This document shows, one piece after another, positions 36,058 through 44,531 of a stretch of 64,000 nucleotides of DNA; the stretch's first letter is position 1, and each line of letters starts with the position of its first letter. The notes under the pieces were generated by a model, which had not been told where the DNA came from, made no database searches, and saw nothing but the letters and a program-made list of their open reading frames with translations. Source of the DNA: an uncultured Collinsella sp. (GTDB lineage: Bacteria; Actinomycetota; Coriobacteriia; Coriobacteriales; Coriobacteriaceae); assembly GCA_900541695.1 (NCBI GenBank), contig UQKL01000002.1, positions 1 to 64,000 of the forward strand, read 5' to 3'. A program made the position numbers and the translations under genes.

Positions 36058-39000
36058 GTGTATCTCAAGTCCCTCACGCTCAAAGGGTTCAAGTCGTTTG
36101 CCGACCGCGCCCATATGACGTTTGAGCCGGGCCTGACCGTCATCGTCGGTCCCAACGGCTCGGGAAAATCGAACATCTCCGACTCGATTCTGTGGGTCCT
36201 GGGCGAGCAGAGTGCCAAGCAGCTGCGCGGCCAGGCCATGGAGGATGTCATCTTCTCGGGCTCGTCGGCGCGCAAGCCGGTGGGTGTCGCCGAGGTCACG
36301 CTGGTGCTCGATAACTCGGACCATATGCTGCCCGTCGACTTTGACGAGGTCGCCATCACCCGTCGTATGTATCGCTCGGGCGAAAGCGAGTACCTCATCA
36401 ACTCGAGCCCGTGCCGCCTGATGGACATTCAGGACATCCTGCACGATTCGGGCCTGGGCAAGGATACGCATTCCATCATCAGCCAGGGCAAGCTCGACGC
36501 CATTTTGCAGAGCCGCCCCGAGGAGCGCCGCGCCCTGATCGAGGAGGCTGCCGGCATCTCCAAGCACAAGCGCCGAAAGGAGCGTGCGCTCAAAAAGATT
36601 AAATCGATGGACGAGCACCTGACCCGTGCCCGCGACATCAATAAGGAGATCGTCCGCCAGCTGCGGCCGCTGGAGCGTCAGGTCGATCGCGCGCGCAAGT
36701 ACAAAGAGCTGTCCTCGCGTGCGAACGAGCTTACGCAGATGCTGGCCGTCGACGAGCTTCGTTCGCTGCAGTCGCAGTGGAACGACCTGGAGAGCCGCTC
36801 CAAGGAGGGCACTGCCGAGCTTGAGCTTGCGCAATACCGCTTGGGCGAAAAAGAGCGCGAGCTCGAGAAGCTCCAAGTCATGCTCGAGGAAAAGGGCCTG
36901 TTTGTGGGTGATCTGGGCGAGCAGCGCCGTCATATGCAAGACGTGGTCGGCCGCATCAACTCCGACATGCGCCTACTCGAGGAAAAGGGCCACAACATGG
37001 TGTCGCGCCTGTCCGACATGCGCGGCCAGATCTCGAGCTCCGAGCATCAGCGTCGTCGCGTGGTCGAGGAGCTCGAGGATGCGCGTGCCCAGCTTGAGGA
37101 AGTGACCGGTGCGCACATGCAGGCCCAGGACGACGTTGACGCCGCCGGTCCTGCCGCCGCCCAGCTCCACGAGCGTCGCGTGGCGCTCGACAATCAGATT
37201 TCGCAGCTCACGCGCGAGCAGCGCGATGTGCAGCGTGTGGCCGATAACGCCGCGCTCGAGCTCGCCAAGGTGAAGGACTCGCTGAGCAATGCTGAGGTCG
37301 AGGACAACATGTACGCCTCGCGCCTGGAGCAGATCGATGAGCAGCTCGAGGAGGTCACGGCCTCGCTCGAGAGCCGTCGCGACCGCGCTGAGGAACTTGA
37401 CGGTGCGCTCGATCAGGCCCGCCAGGCCCAGATTGATGCTCGCGAGGCCACCGAGGTCGCCCGTGCGGCGTTGAAGGACTTGCGTAATCGCGAGAGTGAG
37501 GCGCGCAACAAGCTGTCCGAGGTGCGCTCGGAGCTTGCCAGCCAAAAAAAGCTCGATGCCCGCATGGCTGATAGCTCGCCGCTGGTGAGCCGTCTGATGG
37601 GCGCGCTGGGCGATGATGTCTCGGGTCGTCTGGGCGATGTACTCGAGGCTCCTCGTGAGCTCGAGGGCCTGGTTGAGCAGCTGCTTGCCGGCGATATCGA
37701 TGCCCTGCTGTTTGATGACGCCGCCACGCTTGAGCGTGCCGGTCGTGCGGCTCTGGACCAAAAGAAGGCCTCGGGCGAGGCACTGCTGGTGGCGAGCAGT
37801 GCGAGCAGCTCTGCTGCTGCTAAGGGTGCTGCCGGTTCTCGTCTGGTCGATCGCCTGTCCGTGCGCGCCGGGTATGGCCCGGTTGTCGAGGCCCTGCTCG
37901 GCGGCTATTACGTGGTCGATGACTTGGCTGCCGCGCTGACGGCACCAGTCGTTGACGGCGTGACCTATGTGACTCCCGATGGCGCCCGCGTGAGCTGTGG
38001 CGGCCTGGTGCGCGTGGGGCTCGATGCCGGCGAGGCCTCGGGTGCCCTGGAGCGCAAGCGTCGTATTCGTGAGCTGGAGGGCCTGGAGCCTGATCTGGCT
38101 GCCGTGTTTGAGCATGTGTCGGATCAGGTCGTCGAGGCCAATGCGGCCGCCGAGGAGGCGCGTGCCGCCGAGGGCGATGCCGCCGGCGAGATCGCCCGTC
38201 TTGAGGGCGAGCGCCGCTCGCTGCTCTCCGAGATCGGCCGCCTGGAGCAAAGCGCCAACAATGCCGAGGTCGAGCGCGTGCGCATCTCCAAGCGCCGCGA
38301 GCAGGCCGCCGAGGCCGTTCGCGCTGCGCGCCCGCGCGTTGACGAGCTCACCCGTTCGCGTGACGAGGCCCGTGCGCAGGCAAGCGACTTGGGTCTCCAG
38401 ATTGCCGAAGCCAACGACGAGCTCGATCGCGTGCGCCGTGACGATTCCGAGGCAGCCGGCAAGCTCGCCGATGCCAAGGTGCGCCTGGCCCAGACGAGCG
38501 AGCGTCTGCGTTCGCTGAAGGGCCGTGTGCCCGACCTGGAGCATCGCCTGGAGGGCATCGACCGCCGTATCCGCGGAACACGCCAAGCCTCGCGCTCACT
38601 CGAGCTGCTGCGCTTGCGCGTCGATCCCATGCACGAGCGCTATTCGGCCCTGCTGGAGCGCGCGTCGGATTGGGCCGCGCGCCTGCGTGACCAGGCTTCG
38701 CTCGAGGAGGCGGACTCGGCCTCGCTCAAGAAGACCATCGAGGACGCCAAGGCCGAGGTCTCCCGCGCCAAGGAGCGGGTCGATGCCGCCACGGCGACGC
38801 AAAATGATTTCAAGGTCGCACGCGGCAAGCTCGAGGTGCAGGTAGAGGCGGCCATCAAGGCTATTACCGCCGATGGCACCACGGTGCTCGAGGAAGCGCT
38901 CATGCTTCCTGCGCCTACCGACCGCGACGCCGCCGAGCGTGAGCTCAACCAGCTCGTGCGCCAAATCAACAACCTGGGCCCTGTGAACCAGGTTGCCATG

Positions 39001-39594
39001 GAGGAGTACGAGCAGCTCAAGCGCCGCGCCGATTACATCGAGGAGCAACTGGCCGATCTGGAGAGCGCGCGTAAGGCGCTCACCAAGATCACCGTGGCCA
39101 TCGACCGCAAGATGCGTAAGGCCTTCCTGGTGACCTTCGAGAAGGTCGATGCGAACTTCCGCGAGATCTTCGCCATGCTGTTCCCGGGTGGCCAGGCACA
39201 TCTGGAGATGACCGACCCTGAGCATCCGGCCGAGACGGGCATCGAGGTCGTGGCGCAGCCGCGTGGCAAGCGCATCACCAAGATGATGCTCATGTCGGGC
39301 GGCGAGAAGAGCCTGACGGCGCTCGCCCTGCTCTTTGCCGTGTATCGCACGCGTACGGTGCCGTTCTATGTGCTGGACGAGGTCGAGGCGGCACTCGACG
39401 ACGCCAACCTGTCCAAGCTCATCGGCGCGCTCGACGTGTTGCGTTCCGATACGCAGCTCTTGGTTATCTCGCACCAGCGCCGTACTATGGAGGACGCTGA
39501 CGTCCTCTACGGCGTCTCGATGCAAGCCGACGGCGTCAGCCGCGTCGTCTCGCAAAAACTCGATCGCGAAACCGGAAAGGTCGTGAATGCATAA
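36058..39594 (+). CDS. smc: Chromosome segregation ATPase SMC
   Basis: A 1178-aa SMC protein that compacts and segregates DNA with ScpA/ScpB (not encoded here). The N-terminal head has the Walker A GPNGSGKSNISDS (about residues 31-43). Two long coiled coils flank a hinge at about 510-650 with SGRLGDVLEAPRELEGLVEQ, cited by parts SGRLGDVLEA and ELEGLVEQ. The C-terminal head has LMSGGEKSLTALALL and the Walker B YVLDEVEAALDDAN. The start is GTG. It overlaps ftsY by one base. Confidence 0.97.
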   Translation: MYLKSLTLKGFKSFADRAHMTFEPGLTVIVGPNGSGKSNISDSILWVLGEQSAKQLRGQAMEDVIFSGSSARKPVGVAEVTLVLDNSDHMLPVDFDEVAITRRMYRSGESEYLINSSPCRLMDIQDILHDSGLGKDTHSIISQGKLDAILQSRPEERRALIEEAAGISKHKRRKERALKKIKSMDEHLTRARDINKEIVRQLRPLERQVDRARKYKELSSRANELTQMLAVDELRSLQSQWNDLESRSKEGTAELELAQYRLGEKERELEKLQVMLEEKGLFVGDLGEQRRHMQDVVGRINSDMRLLEEKGHNMVSRLSDMRGQISSSEHQRRRVVEELEDARAQLEEVTGAHMQAQDDVDAAGPAAAQLHERRVALDNQISQLTREQRDVQRVADNAALELAKVKDSLSNAEVEDNMYASRLEQIDEQLEEVTASLESRRDRAEELDGALDQARQAQIDAREATEVARAALKDLRNRESEARNKLSEVRSELASQKKLDARMADSSPLVSRLMGALGDDVSGRLGDVLEAPRELEGLVEQLLAGDIDALLFDDAATLERAGRAALDQKKASGEALLVASSASSSAAAKGAAGSRLVDRLSVRAGYGPVVEALLGGYYVVDDLAAALTAPVVDGVTYVTPDGARVSCGGLVRVGLDAGEASGALERKRRIRELEGLEPDLAAVFEHVSDQVVEANAAAEEARAAEGDAAGEIARLEGERRSLLSEIGRLEQSANNAEVERVRISKRREQAAEAVRAARPRVDELTRSRDEARAQASDLGLQIAEANDELDRVRRDDSEAAGKLADAKVRLAQTSERLRSLKGRVPDLEHRLEGIDRRIRGTRQASRSLELLRLRVDPMHERYSALLERASDWAARLRDQASLEEADSASLKKTIEDAKAEVSRAKERVDAATATQNDFKVARGKLEVQVEAAIKAITADGTTVLEEALMLPAPTDRDAAERELNQLVRQINNLGPVNQVAMEEYEQLKRRADYIEEQLADLESARKALTKITVAIDRKMRKAFLVTFEKVDANFREIFAMLFPGGQAHLEMTDPEHPAETGIEVVAQPRGKRITKMMLMSGGEKSLTALALLFAVYRTRTVPFYVLDEVEAALDDANLSKLIGALDVLRSDTQLLVISHQRRTMEDADVLYGVSMQADGVSRVVSQKLDRETGKVVNA

Positions 39595-40511
39595 TGGGAT
39601 TCTTCGATGCTCTCTCGCGCGGACTTGAGCGCAGCCGCGAGGCCCTCAACGAGGTCTTTTATTTTGGCGGCGAGGTCGACGAGGATTTTTGGGAGGACCT
39701 AGAGGACACTCTCGTCATGGGTGACATGGGTGCCGAGGTCGCGATTAAGGTGTCCGATGACCTGCGCGATGCCGCGGCCAAGAAGAACCTCAAGACCGCC
39801 CCGCAACTCCGTCGCGCCCTGGCCGAGCAGCTCGAGCAACATTTTGTGCCCGCCGAGCGAGATCCGTTCGCCGACACGCCGAGCTGCGTGCTGTTTGTGG
39901 GCATTAACGGTGCCGGCAAGACCACCACGGTCGGCAAGATCGCGAGCGCCATGGCTGCCCGCGGCAAGAATGTCGTGATTGGCTCGGCCGATACCTTCCG
40001 CGCCGCCGCCATCGAGCAACTCGATGTGTGGGGCCAGCGCGCCGGTGTCCCCGTCATCAAGCGCGACCGCGGCTCCGACCCGGCAAGCGTTTGCTACGAC
40101 GTGCTCGACGAGGCCGACAAGCGCGGCAGCGACCTGGTGCTTATCGACACCGCCGGTCGTCTGCACACGAGCCCCGAGCTCATGCGCGAGCTTGCCAAGG
40201 TGGTCAATGTGACGCGTAAGCGCGCCGCCAATATGGCCGCCGGCCCCATGCCCGTCTCGGTCGTACTCGTAATCGATGCCGCGACAGGCCAAAACGGTCT
40301 GAACCAGGCGCTTGAGTTTAACGAGGCGTTGGGTCTGGACGGTATTATCATGACAAAGCTGGACGGCACGGCTAAGGGTGGCATCGCCATGGCCGTGGCC
40401 GAGAAGCTCAAGCTCCCAATCCTGCGCATCGGCGTGGGCGAGCAGGTCGATGACCTGCAAGAGTTCAATGCCAAAGATTTCTGCCGCGCCCTGGTGGGCG
40501 AGTCCAATTAA
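39594..40511 (+). CDS. ftsY: Signal recognition particle receptor FtsY
   Basis: A 305-aa GTPase that docks SRP-ribosome complexes at the membrane. It is the short form without the long acidic A domain. The NG domain has GINGAGKTTTVGK (about residues 104-116), DTFRAAAIEQL, DTAGRLHTS and TKLDGTAKGG. The ATG overlaps the smc stop codon by one base and ffh follows after 10 nt, so smc, ftsY and ffh look like one unit. Confidence 0.96.
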   Translation: MGFFDALSRGLERSREALNEVFYFGGEVDEDFWEDLEDTLVMGDMGAEVAIKVSDDLRDAAAKKNLKTAPQLRRALAEQLEQHFVPAERDPFADTPSCVLFVGINGAGKTTTVGKIASAMAARGKNVVIGSADTFRAAAIEQLDVWGQRAGVPVIKRDRGSDPASVCYDVLDEADKRGSDLVLIDTAGRLHTSPELMRELAKVVNVTRKRAANMAAGPMPVSVVLVIDAATGQNGLNQALEFNEALGLDGIIMTKLDGTAKGGIAMAVAEKLKLPILRIGVGEQVDDLQEFNAKDFCRALVGESN

Positions 40512-40521
40512 GGAGTGACTA

Positions 40522-42006
40522 GTGTTTGATTCTCTGAGCGATCGCCTCAACGACACATTTGACCGCCTGCGCGGCAAGGGTAAATTGACCGAGGCCGATA
40601 TTACCTCGGCCATGCGCGACATTCGCATGGCGCTGCTCGAGGCCGACGTCAACTTCAAGGTCGTCAAGGAGTTCGTCGCCAAGACCAAGGAGCGCTGCAT
40701 GACCGCCGAGGTCATGGAGTCGCTGTCGCCGGCGCAAAACGTCGTCAAGATTGTGCTCGACGAGCTCACCGAGATGCTCGGTTCCACCGAGAGCAAGCTC
40801 GTCTTTAGCAACCGCATTCCCAATGTCATCATGCTCGTCGGCCTGCAGGGCTCCGGTAAGACCACGGCTGCCGTAAAGCTGGCCTACCTGCTCAAGAAGC
40901 AGGGCCGCTCGCCGCTGCTCGCCGCGTGCGATGTCTACCGTCCCGCCGCTGCCGACCAGCTGGCCACGCTCGGCGGAGAGATCGGCGTGCCGGTCTTCCG
41001 CGGTGACGGCGAGCATCCGGTCGACATCGCCAAGGGCGCCATCCAGGAGGCCGTCGACCACCTGCGCGACGTGGTCATCGTCGATACCGCCGGTCGTCTG
41101 CAGATCGACGAGCAGATGATGCAGGAGGCCGTGGACATCAAGAAGGCCGTCAAGCCCGATCAGGTGCTGATGGTCGTCGATGCCATGACCGGTCAGGATA
41201 TCGTCAACGTCGTCTCGACCTTCGCCGAGCGTACCGATTTTGACGGCGTGATCATCTCCAAGCTCGATGGCGACGCCCGTGGCGGCGGCGCGCTTTCCGT
41301 GCGCCAGGTGACCGGCAAGCCCATTAAGTTCGTGAGCATGGGCGAGAAGCCCGATTCGCTGGAGCCGTTCTACCCCGACCGCATGGCCAAGCGCATTTTA
41401 GGCATGGGCGACGTCGTCGGTATTATCGAGAAGGCCCAGGAGGCGGCCGACGCCGAGCAGCTCGAGGCTGCCGAGCGTATGCTGCGCGAGGGCTTTACCA
41501 TGAACGACATGCTCGACCAGATGAAGGCCGTTAAGAAGATGGGCGGCATGAAGGGCATTCTGGGCATGCTCCCCGGTGGTCAGCGCGCGCTCAACCAGAT
41601 GGGCGGCAACCTGGATGAGGGCATCTTCGACAAGAACGAGGCCATCATCATGTCTATGACCAAGGAGGAACGCCTTCGTCCCTCTATCATTAACGGCCAG
41701 CGTCGCGCCCGTATCGCCAAGGGCGCCGGCGTGACCCCCACCGAGGTGAATAGCCTTATGAAGCAGTGGGGCGAGATGAACAAGATGATGGGCCGCATGC
41801 GCACGATGGCCAATCAGGCGCAGGCCGGTGGCAAGAAGGGCAAAAAGGGTAAGAAGGGCAAAAAGATGCGCATGCCCAATATTCCCGGTCTGGATGCCAT
41901 GGGTCTGGGCGGCATGGGCGGCCTGGGCGGCCTGGGAACGGGCGGTCCTAAGTCCGATATGGATTTGCTGCGTCAGATGGAAGCGCAGATGCGCAATAAG
42001 AAATAG
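40522..42006 (+). CDS. ffh: Signal recognition particle protein Ffh
   Basis: A 494-aa GTPase that binds signal peptides as part of SRP. NG-domain motifs include GLQGSGKTTAAVKLA (about residues 111-125), DTAGRLQID and SKLDGDARGGG. The M domain from about 325 is methionine-rich, with IINGQRRARIAKGAG for SRP RNA binding. The tail is Lys/Gly/Met-rich (KKGKKGKKGKK, then GLGGMGGLGG). GTG start with TAAGGAG. It ends at a strong terminator. Confidence 0.96.
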   Translation: MFDSLSDRLNDTFDRLRGKGKLTEADITSAMRDIRMALLEADVNFKVVKEFVAKTKERCMTAEVMESLSPAQNVVKIVLDELTEMLGSTESKLVFSNRIPNVIMLVGLQGSGKTTAAVKLAYLLKKQGRSPLLAACDVYRPAAADQLATLGGEIGVPVFRGDGEHPVDIAKGAIQEAVDHLRDVVIVDTAGRLQIDEQMMQEAVDIKKAVKPDQVLMVVDAMTGQDIVNVVSTFAERTDFDGVIISKLDGDARGGGALSVRQVTGKPIKFVSMGEKPDSLEPFYPDRMAKRILGMGDVVGIIEKAQEAADAEQLEAAERMLREGFTMNDMLDQMKAVKKMGGMKGILGMLPGGQRALNQMGGNLDEGIFDKNEAIIMSMTKEERLRPSIINGQRRARIAKGAGVTPTEVNSLMKQWGEMNKMMGRMRTMANQAQAGGKKGKKGKKGKKMRMPNIPGLDAMGLGGMGGLGGLGTGGPKSDMDLLRQMEAQMRNKK

Positions 42007-42030
42007 GGCTGTAATTCCAGCTTGATATGG

Positions 42031-42064
42031 CAAAGGCCACCCGGAAGCTACCGGGTGGCCTTTG
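42031..42064. terminator. Bidirectional terminator after ffh
   Basis: CAAAGGCCACCCGG (42031-42044) pairs perfectly with CCGGGTGGCCTTTG (42051-42064) around a 6-nt loop. T-rich sequence follows on the plus strand. It lies between two convergent genes. Confidence 0.85.
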
Positions 42065-42126
42065 TTGTTGGCTTTGATTGTTGGGTTGCGTTCAGCGTCG
42101 CGCCCCGAGCTCGCGGTTCCGTGCCG

Positions 42127-42879
42127 TTAGTGGCAGCCGCAGCCCTCGTGGCCCTCGTGCTCGTGATGGCCGTGGCAGCCGCAGGACTCGCCATGTTCGT
42201 GGTCATGGCCGTGGCAGCCGCACGTGGCCTCGCCGGTCTGAGCGAGCTTGCCGGCAATGAGGGCCTCGACGCAGGCATCGCAGCTGCCCTGGGCGCCCGC
42301 ATAGACCGTGATGCCGGCCTGGGTGAGCGCATTGATGGCCCCGCCGCCGATACCGCCGCAAATGAGCGTGTCAACGCCACCGTTGGCAAGCAGACCCGCC
42401 AGGGCGCCGTGACCGGTGCCGCCGGTGCCTACGACCTGCTCGTTGAGCACCTTGCCATCCTGGATGTCGTAGATCTTGAACTGTTCGCTGCGGCCAAAGT
42501 GCATAAAGATGTTGCCGTTGTCGTACGTCGTTGCCACCCTCATGGTGCCGACCTCCTTTACTGGCCATGCGGCCGTCGTCGTGGTGATGGGGGAGTATGC
42601 GATATTACCGCCCTCGATACTTAGCGCTCGCCCGTTGACTAACGCGTTTGCCACCTTGCGATGTGCGCGGCCGCAGATGGCCGCCACGGTGGCACGAGCG
42701 ATACCCATGTGCTGGGCGACGGTCTGCTGATTGAGGCCTTCCAGGTCGCACAGCCGCAGGACTTCGAGCTCGTCGACCGTCATCTCGATGGCGTCTCCGC
42801 TGGCAAGGCCGTCGGGGGTAAAACCGCGATATTCGGGGATGATCCCAACGCGGCGTAATTTTTCTCGTCTTCCTGCCAT
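42127..42879 (-). CDS. DUF134 HTH / dinitrogenase-cofactor (NifX-NifB type) fusion with His/Cys-rich tail
   Basis: A 250-aa protein. Residues 1-100 are a DUF134 helix-turn-helix domain (MTVDELEVLRLCDLEGLNQQ, cited as VDELEVLRLCDLEGL, then QHMGIARATVAAICGRAH). Residues about 110-215 form the dinitrogenase iron-molybdenum cofactor biosynthesis fold (YDNGNIFMHFGRSEQFKIYD and GGIGGGAINALTQAGI). The last ~31 residues are almost all His, Cys, Gly and Glu, built of CGCHGH-type repeats, a metal-binding look. ATG has AGGAGAG upstream. Two palindromes flank its promoter. The metal is unknown. Confidence 0.85.
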   Translation of the reverse strand: MAGRREKLRRVGIIPEYRGFTPDGLASGDAIEMTVDELEVLRLCDLEGLNQQTVAQHMGIARATVAAICGRAHRKVANALVNGRALSIEGGNIAYSPITTTTAAWPVKEVGTMRVATTYDNGNIFMHFGRSEQFKIYDIQDGKVLNEQVVGTGGTGHGALAGLLANGGVDTLICGGIGGGAINALTQAGITVYAGAQGSCDACVEALIAGKLAQTGEATCGCHGHDHEHGESCGCHGHHEHEGHEGCGCH

Positions 42880-42893
42880 TCACTCTCCTAATC

Positions 42894-42905
42894 TGACATA
42901 TGTCA
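42894..42905. promoter_or_regulatory. Palindromic operator 1 (TGACATATGTCA)
   Basis: A perfect 12-bp palindrome just downstream of the -10 box of the DUF134 gene on the minus strand, in a place where a bound protein would block transcription. The second copy is centred 53 bp away, about five helical turns. Confidence 0.65.
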
Positions 42906-42910
42906 ACAAT

Positions 42911-42938
42911 AGAATATCGAACGTGCGGATATGAGCAA
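42911..42938 (-). promoter_or_regulatory. Promoter of the DUF134-NifX gene
   Basis: On the minus strand TTGCTC (42938-42933) and TATTCT (42916-42911) lie 16 nt apart. The two palindromes flank this promoter. Confidence 0.6.
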
Positions 42939-42946
42939 GGAATTTC

Positions 42947-42958
42947 TGGCATATGTCA
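42947..42958. promoter_or_regulatory. Palindromic operator 2 (TGGCATATGTCA)
   Basis: It differs by one base from operator 1 and lies upstream of the -35 box. Centre-to-centre spacing of 53 bp would allow looping between bound dimers. Confidence 0.6.
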
Positions 42959-42983
42959 GAAAATGAGGGCTTATGTTTGGGCT

Positions 42984-43011
42984 GTGGGGTCGCGTGCGCC
43001 TGGGCTACAAT
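42984..43011 (+). promoter_or_regulatory. Possible thyA promoter
   Basis: A good -10 box TACAAT (43006-43011) has only a weak -35 candidate (GTGGGG, 42984-42989, 16 nt upstream). It lies 35 nt before the thyA start. Confidence 0.35.
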
Positions 43012-43045
43012 GAATTTCGCTTATAGGCGACTGACAGGAGGGTCA

Positions 43046-43894
43046 ATGAGCAAGGCTGATCAACAGTTTGTAACCATGTGCCGCGATATCTTGGACCATG
43101 GCACCACCACCGAGGGCCAAAAGGTCCGACCGGTGTGGGAGGACGGCACCCCTGCCTATACCATTAAAAACTTTGGCGTTACGGCTCGCTACGACCTGCG
43201 TGAGGAGTTTCCCGCGCTCACACTGCGTCGCACGGCGCTTAAGTCTGCCATGGACGAGATCTTGTGGATCTATCAAAAGAAGTCAAATAACGTCCACGAC
43301 CTCAACAGCCATATTTGGGATGAGTGGGCCGACGAGACTGGCTCCATCGGCAAGGCCTACGGGTACCAGATTGGGCAGAAAAGCCATTATGCCGAGGGTG
43401 ACTTTGACCAGATGGACCGCGTGCTGTACGACCTTAAGAACACGCCGTACAGCCGCCGCATCATGACCAACACCTACGTGTTTAGCGACCTGTCCGAGAT
43501 GCACCTGTATCCGTGCGCCTACAGCGTGACCTATAACGTGACGCAGCGCCCGCAGGACGACAAGCCGACACTCAACATGATTCTCAACCAGCGCAGCCAA
43601 GACATTTTGGCCGCCAACAACTGGAATGTGTGCCAGTACGCCATTTTGCTGATGATGGTCGCGCAGTCGGTCGATATGATTCCCGGCGAGCTGCTGCATG
43701 TGATTGCCGATGCCCACATTTACGACCGTCATGTCGATATCGTCCGCGAGCTTATCGAGCGTCCGCAGTTTGCTGCGCCCAAGGTAACGCTCAACCCCGA
43801 CGTACACGATTTCTACGCGTTTACGACCGACGACCTGATCGTCGAGGGCTACGAGCACGGCCCGCAGGTCAAGAACATTCCCATTGCAGTGTAG
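43046..43894 (+). CDS. thyA: Thymidylate synthase (ThyA, divergent subtype)
   Basis: A 282-aa enzyme making dTMP from dUMP with methylene-tetrahydrofolate. The catalytic cysteine is in LYPCAYSVTYNV (about residues 157-168). LNQRSQDILAANNWNVCQYA supplies the phosphate-binding Arg-Ser-Asp and the conserved Asn, and IADAHIYDRHVD is the dUMP-binding end. Several positions differ from the E. coli form (PCA for PCH, ADAH for GDxH), as in some clostridial enzymes. I chose the ATG at 43046 because CAGGAGGG lies just upstream; the open frame extends earlier. folA follows. Confidence 0.93.
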   Translation: MSKADQQFVTMCRDILDHGTTTEGQKVRPVWEDGTPAYTIKNFGVTARYDLREEFPALTLRRTALKSAMDEILWIYQKKSNNVHDLNSHIWDEWADETGSIGKAYGYQIGQKSHYAEGDFDQMDRVLYDLKNTPYSRRIMTNTYVFSDLSEMHLYPCAYSVTYNVTQRPQDDKPTLNMILNQRSQDILAANNWNVCQYAILLMMVAQSVDMIPGELLHVIADAHIYDRHVDIVRELIERPQFAAPKVTLNPDVHDFYAFTTDDLIVEGYEHGPQVKNIPIAV

Positions 43895-43903
43895 GTGGCG
43901 CTC

Positions 43904-44422
43904 ATGACGTGTAAGCTATCTGCTATCGTCGCCGTGTGTGATGACTGGGGCATTGGGTGCGAGGGCGACATGGTGGTGTCCAATCGCGCCGACATGCGCC
44001 ATTTTGTGGCGTGCACCAAAGGCTGCCCGGTTATTATGGGGCGCAAGACCCTGCTGAGTTTTCCCGGCGGGCGTCCGCTCAAGAACCGTCGCAATATCGT
44101 GCTCACCCGCGACGAGAGCTTTGCTCCCGAGGGCGTCGACGTGGTGCATAGTATCGACGAGGCGCTCGCCGCGGTTGCCGATGAGCCCGTTGCCTGGGTG
44201 ATCGGTGGTGGCGATGTCTATCGGCAGTTTTTGCCGTACTGCGTGGAGGCCGAGGTCACGCACAACCATTGCACCCATGCCGTGGACACGTACTTTCCCG
44301 ACTTGGACGCCGATCCCGCGTGGGAAGTTGCGCGGCGTGGCGGTGTTGCCACGATTGCCTCGGGCGAGGGCGACGAGGGTGTCGATTATGAGTTCGTGAC
44401 GTATCGTCGCGTTGAGGCGTAA
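43904..44422 (+). CDS. folA: Dihydrofolate reductase
   Basis: A 172-aa enzyme that regenerates tetrahydrofolate after ThyA. Typical features are SAIVAVCDDWGIGCEGDMV near the N-terminus, PVIMGRKTLLSFPGGRPL (about residues 44-61), and WVIGGGDVYRQFLP (about 101-114). Conserved Asp in the first helix region supports folate binding. The ATG at 43904 has AGGTGG 5 nt upstream; a GTG at 43895 would add three residues without a ribosome site. It forms the thyA-folA pair. Confidence 0.93.
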   Translation: MTCKLSAIVAVCDDWGIGCEGDMVVSNRADMRHFVACTKGCPVIMGRKTLLSFPGGRPLKNRRNIVLTRDESFAPEGVDVVHSIDEALAAVADEPVAWVIGGGDVYRQFLPYCVEAEVTHNHCTHAVDTYFPDLDADPAWEVARRGGVATIASGEGDEGVDYEFVTYRRVEA

Positions 44423-44466
44423 ATCGCCTGGCGTGAACGGTATTATCGGGTTGATTGAATGTATGG

Positions 44467-44488
44467 GGCGGCGCTTAGCGTCGCCTCG
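44467..44488 (+). terminator. Probable folA terminator
   Basis: GGCGGCGC-TTA-GCGTCGCC (44467-44485) forms a stable stem with one G-T pair, followed by TCGTTT. The T-tract is short. Confidence 0.5.
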
Positions 44489-44531
44489 TTTGGTATAGAT
44501 GTGCTGTAAAGAAGGGTGCGGGCAGGCTGCT

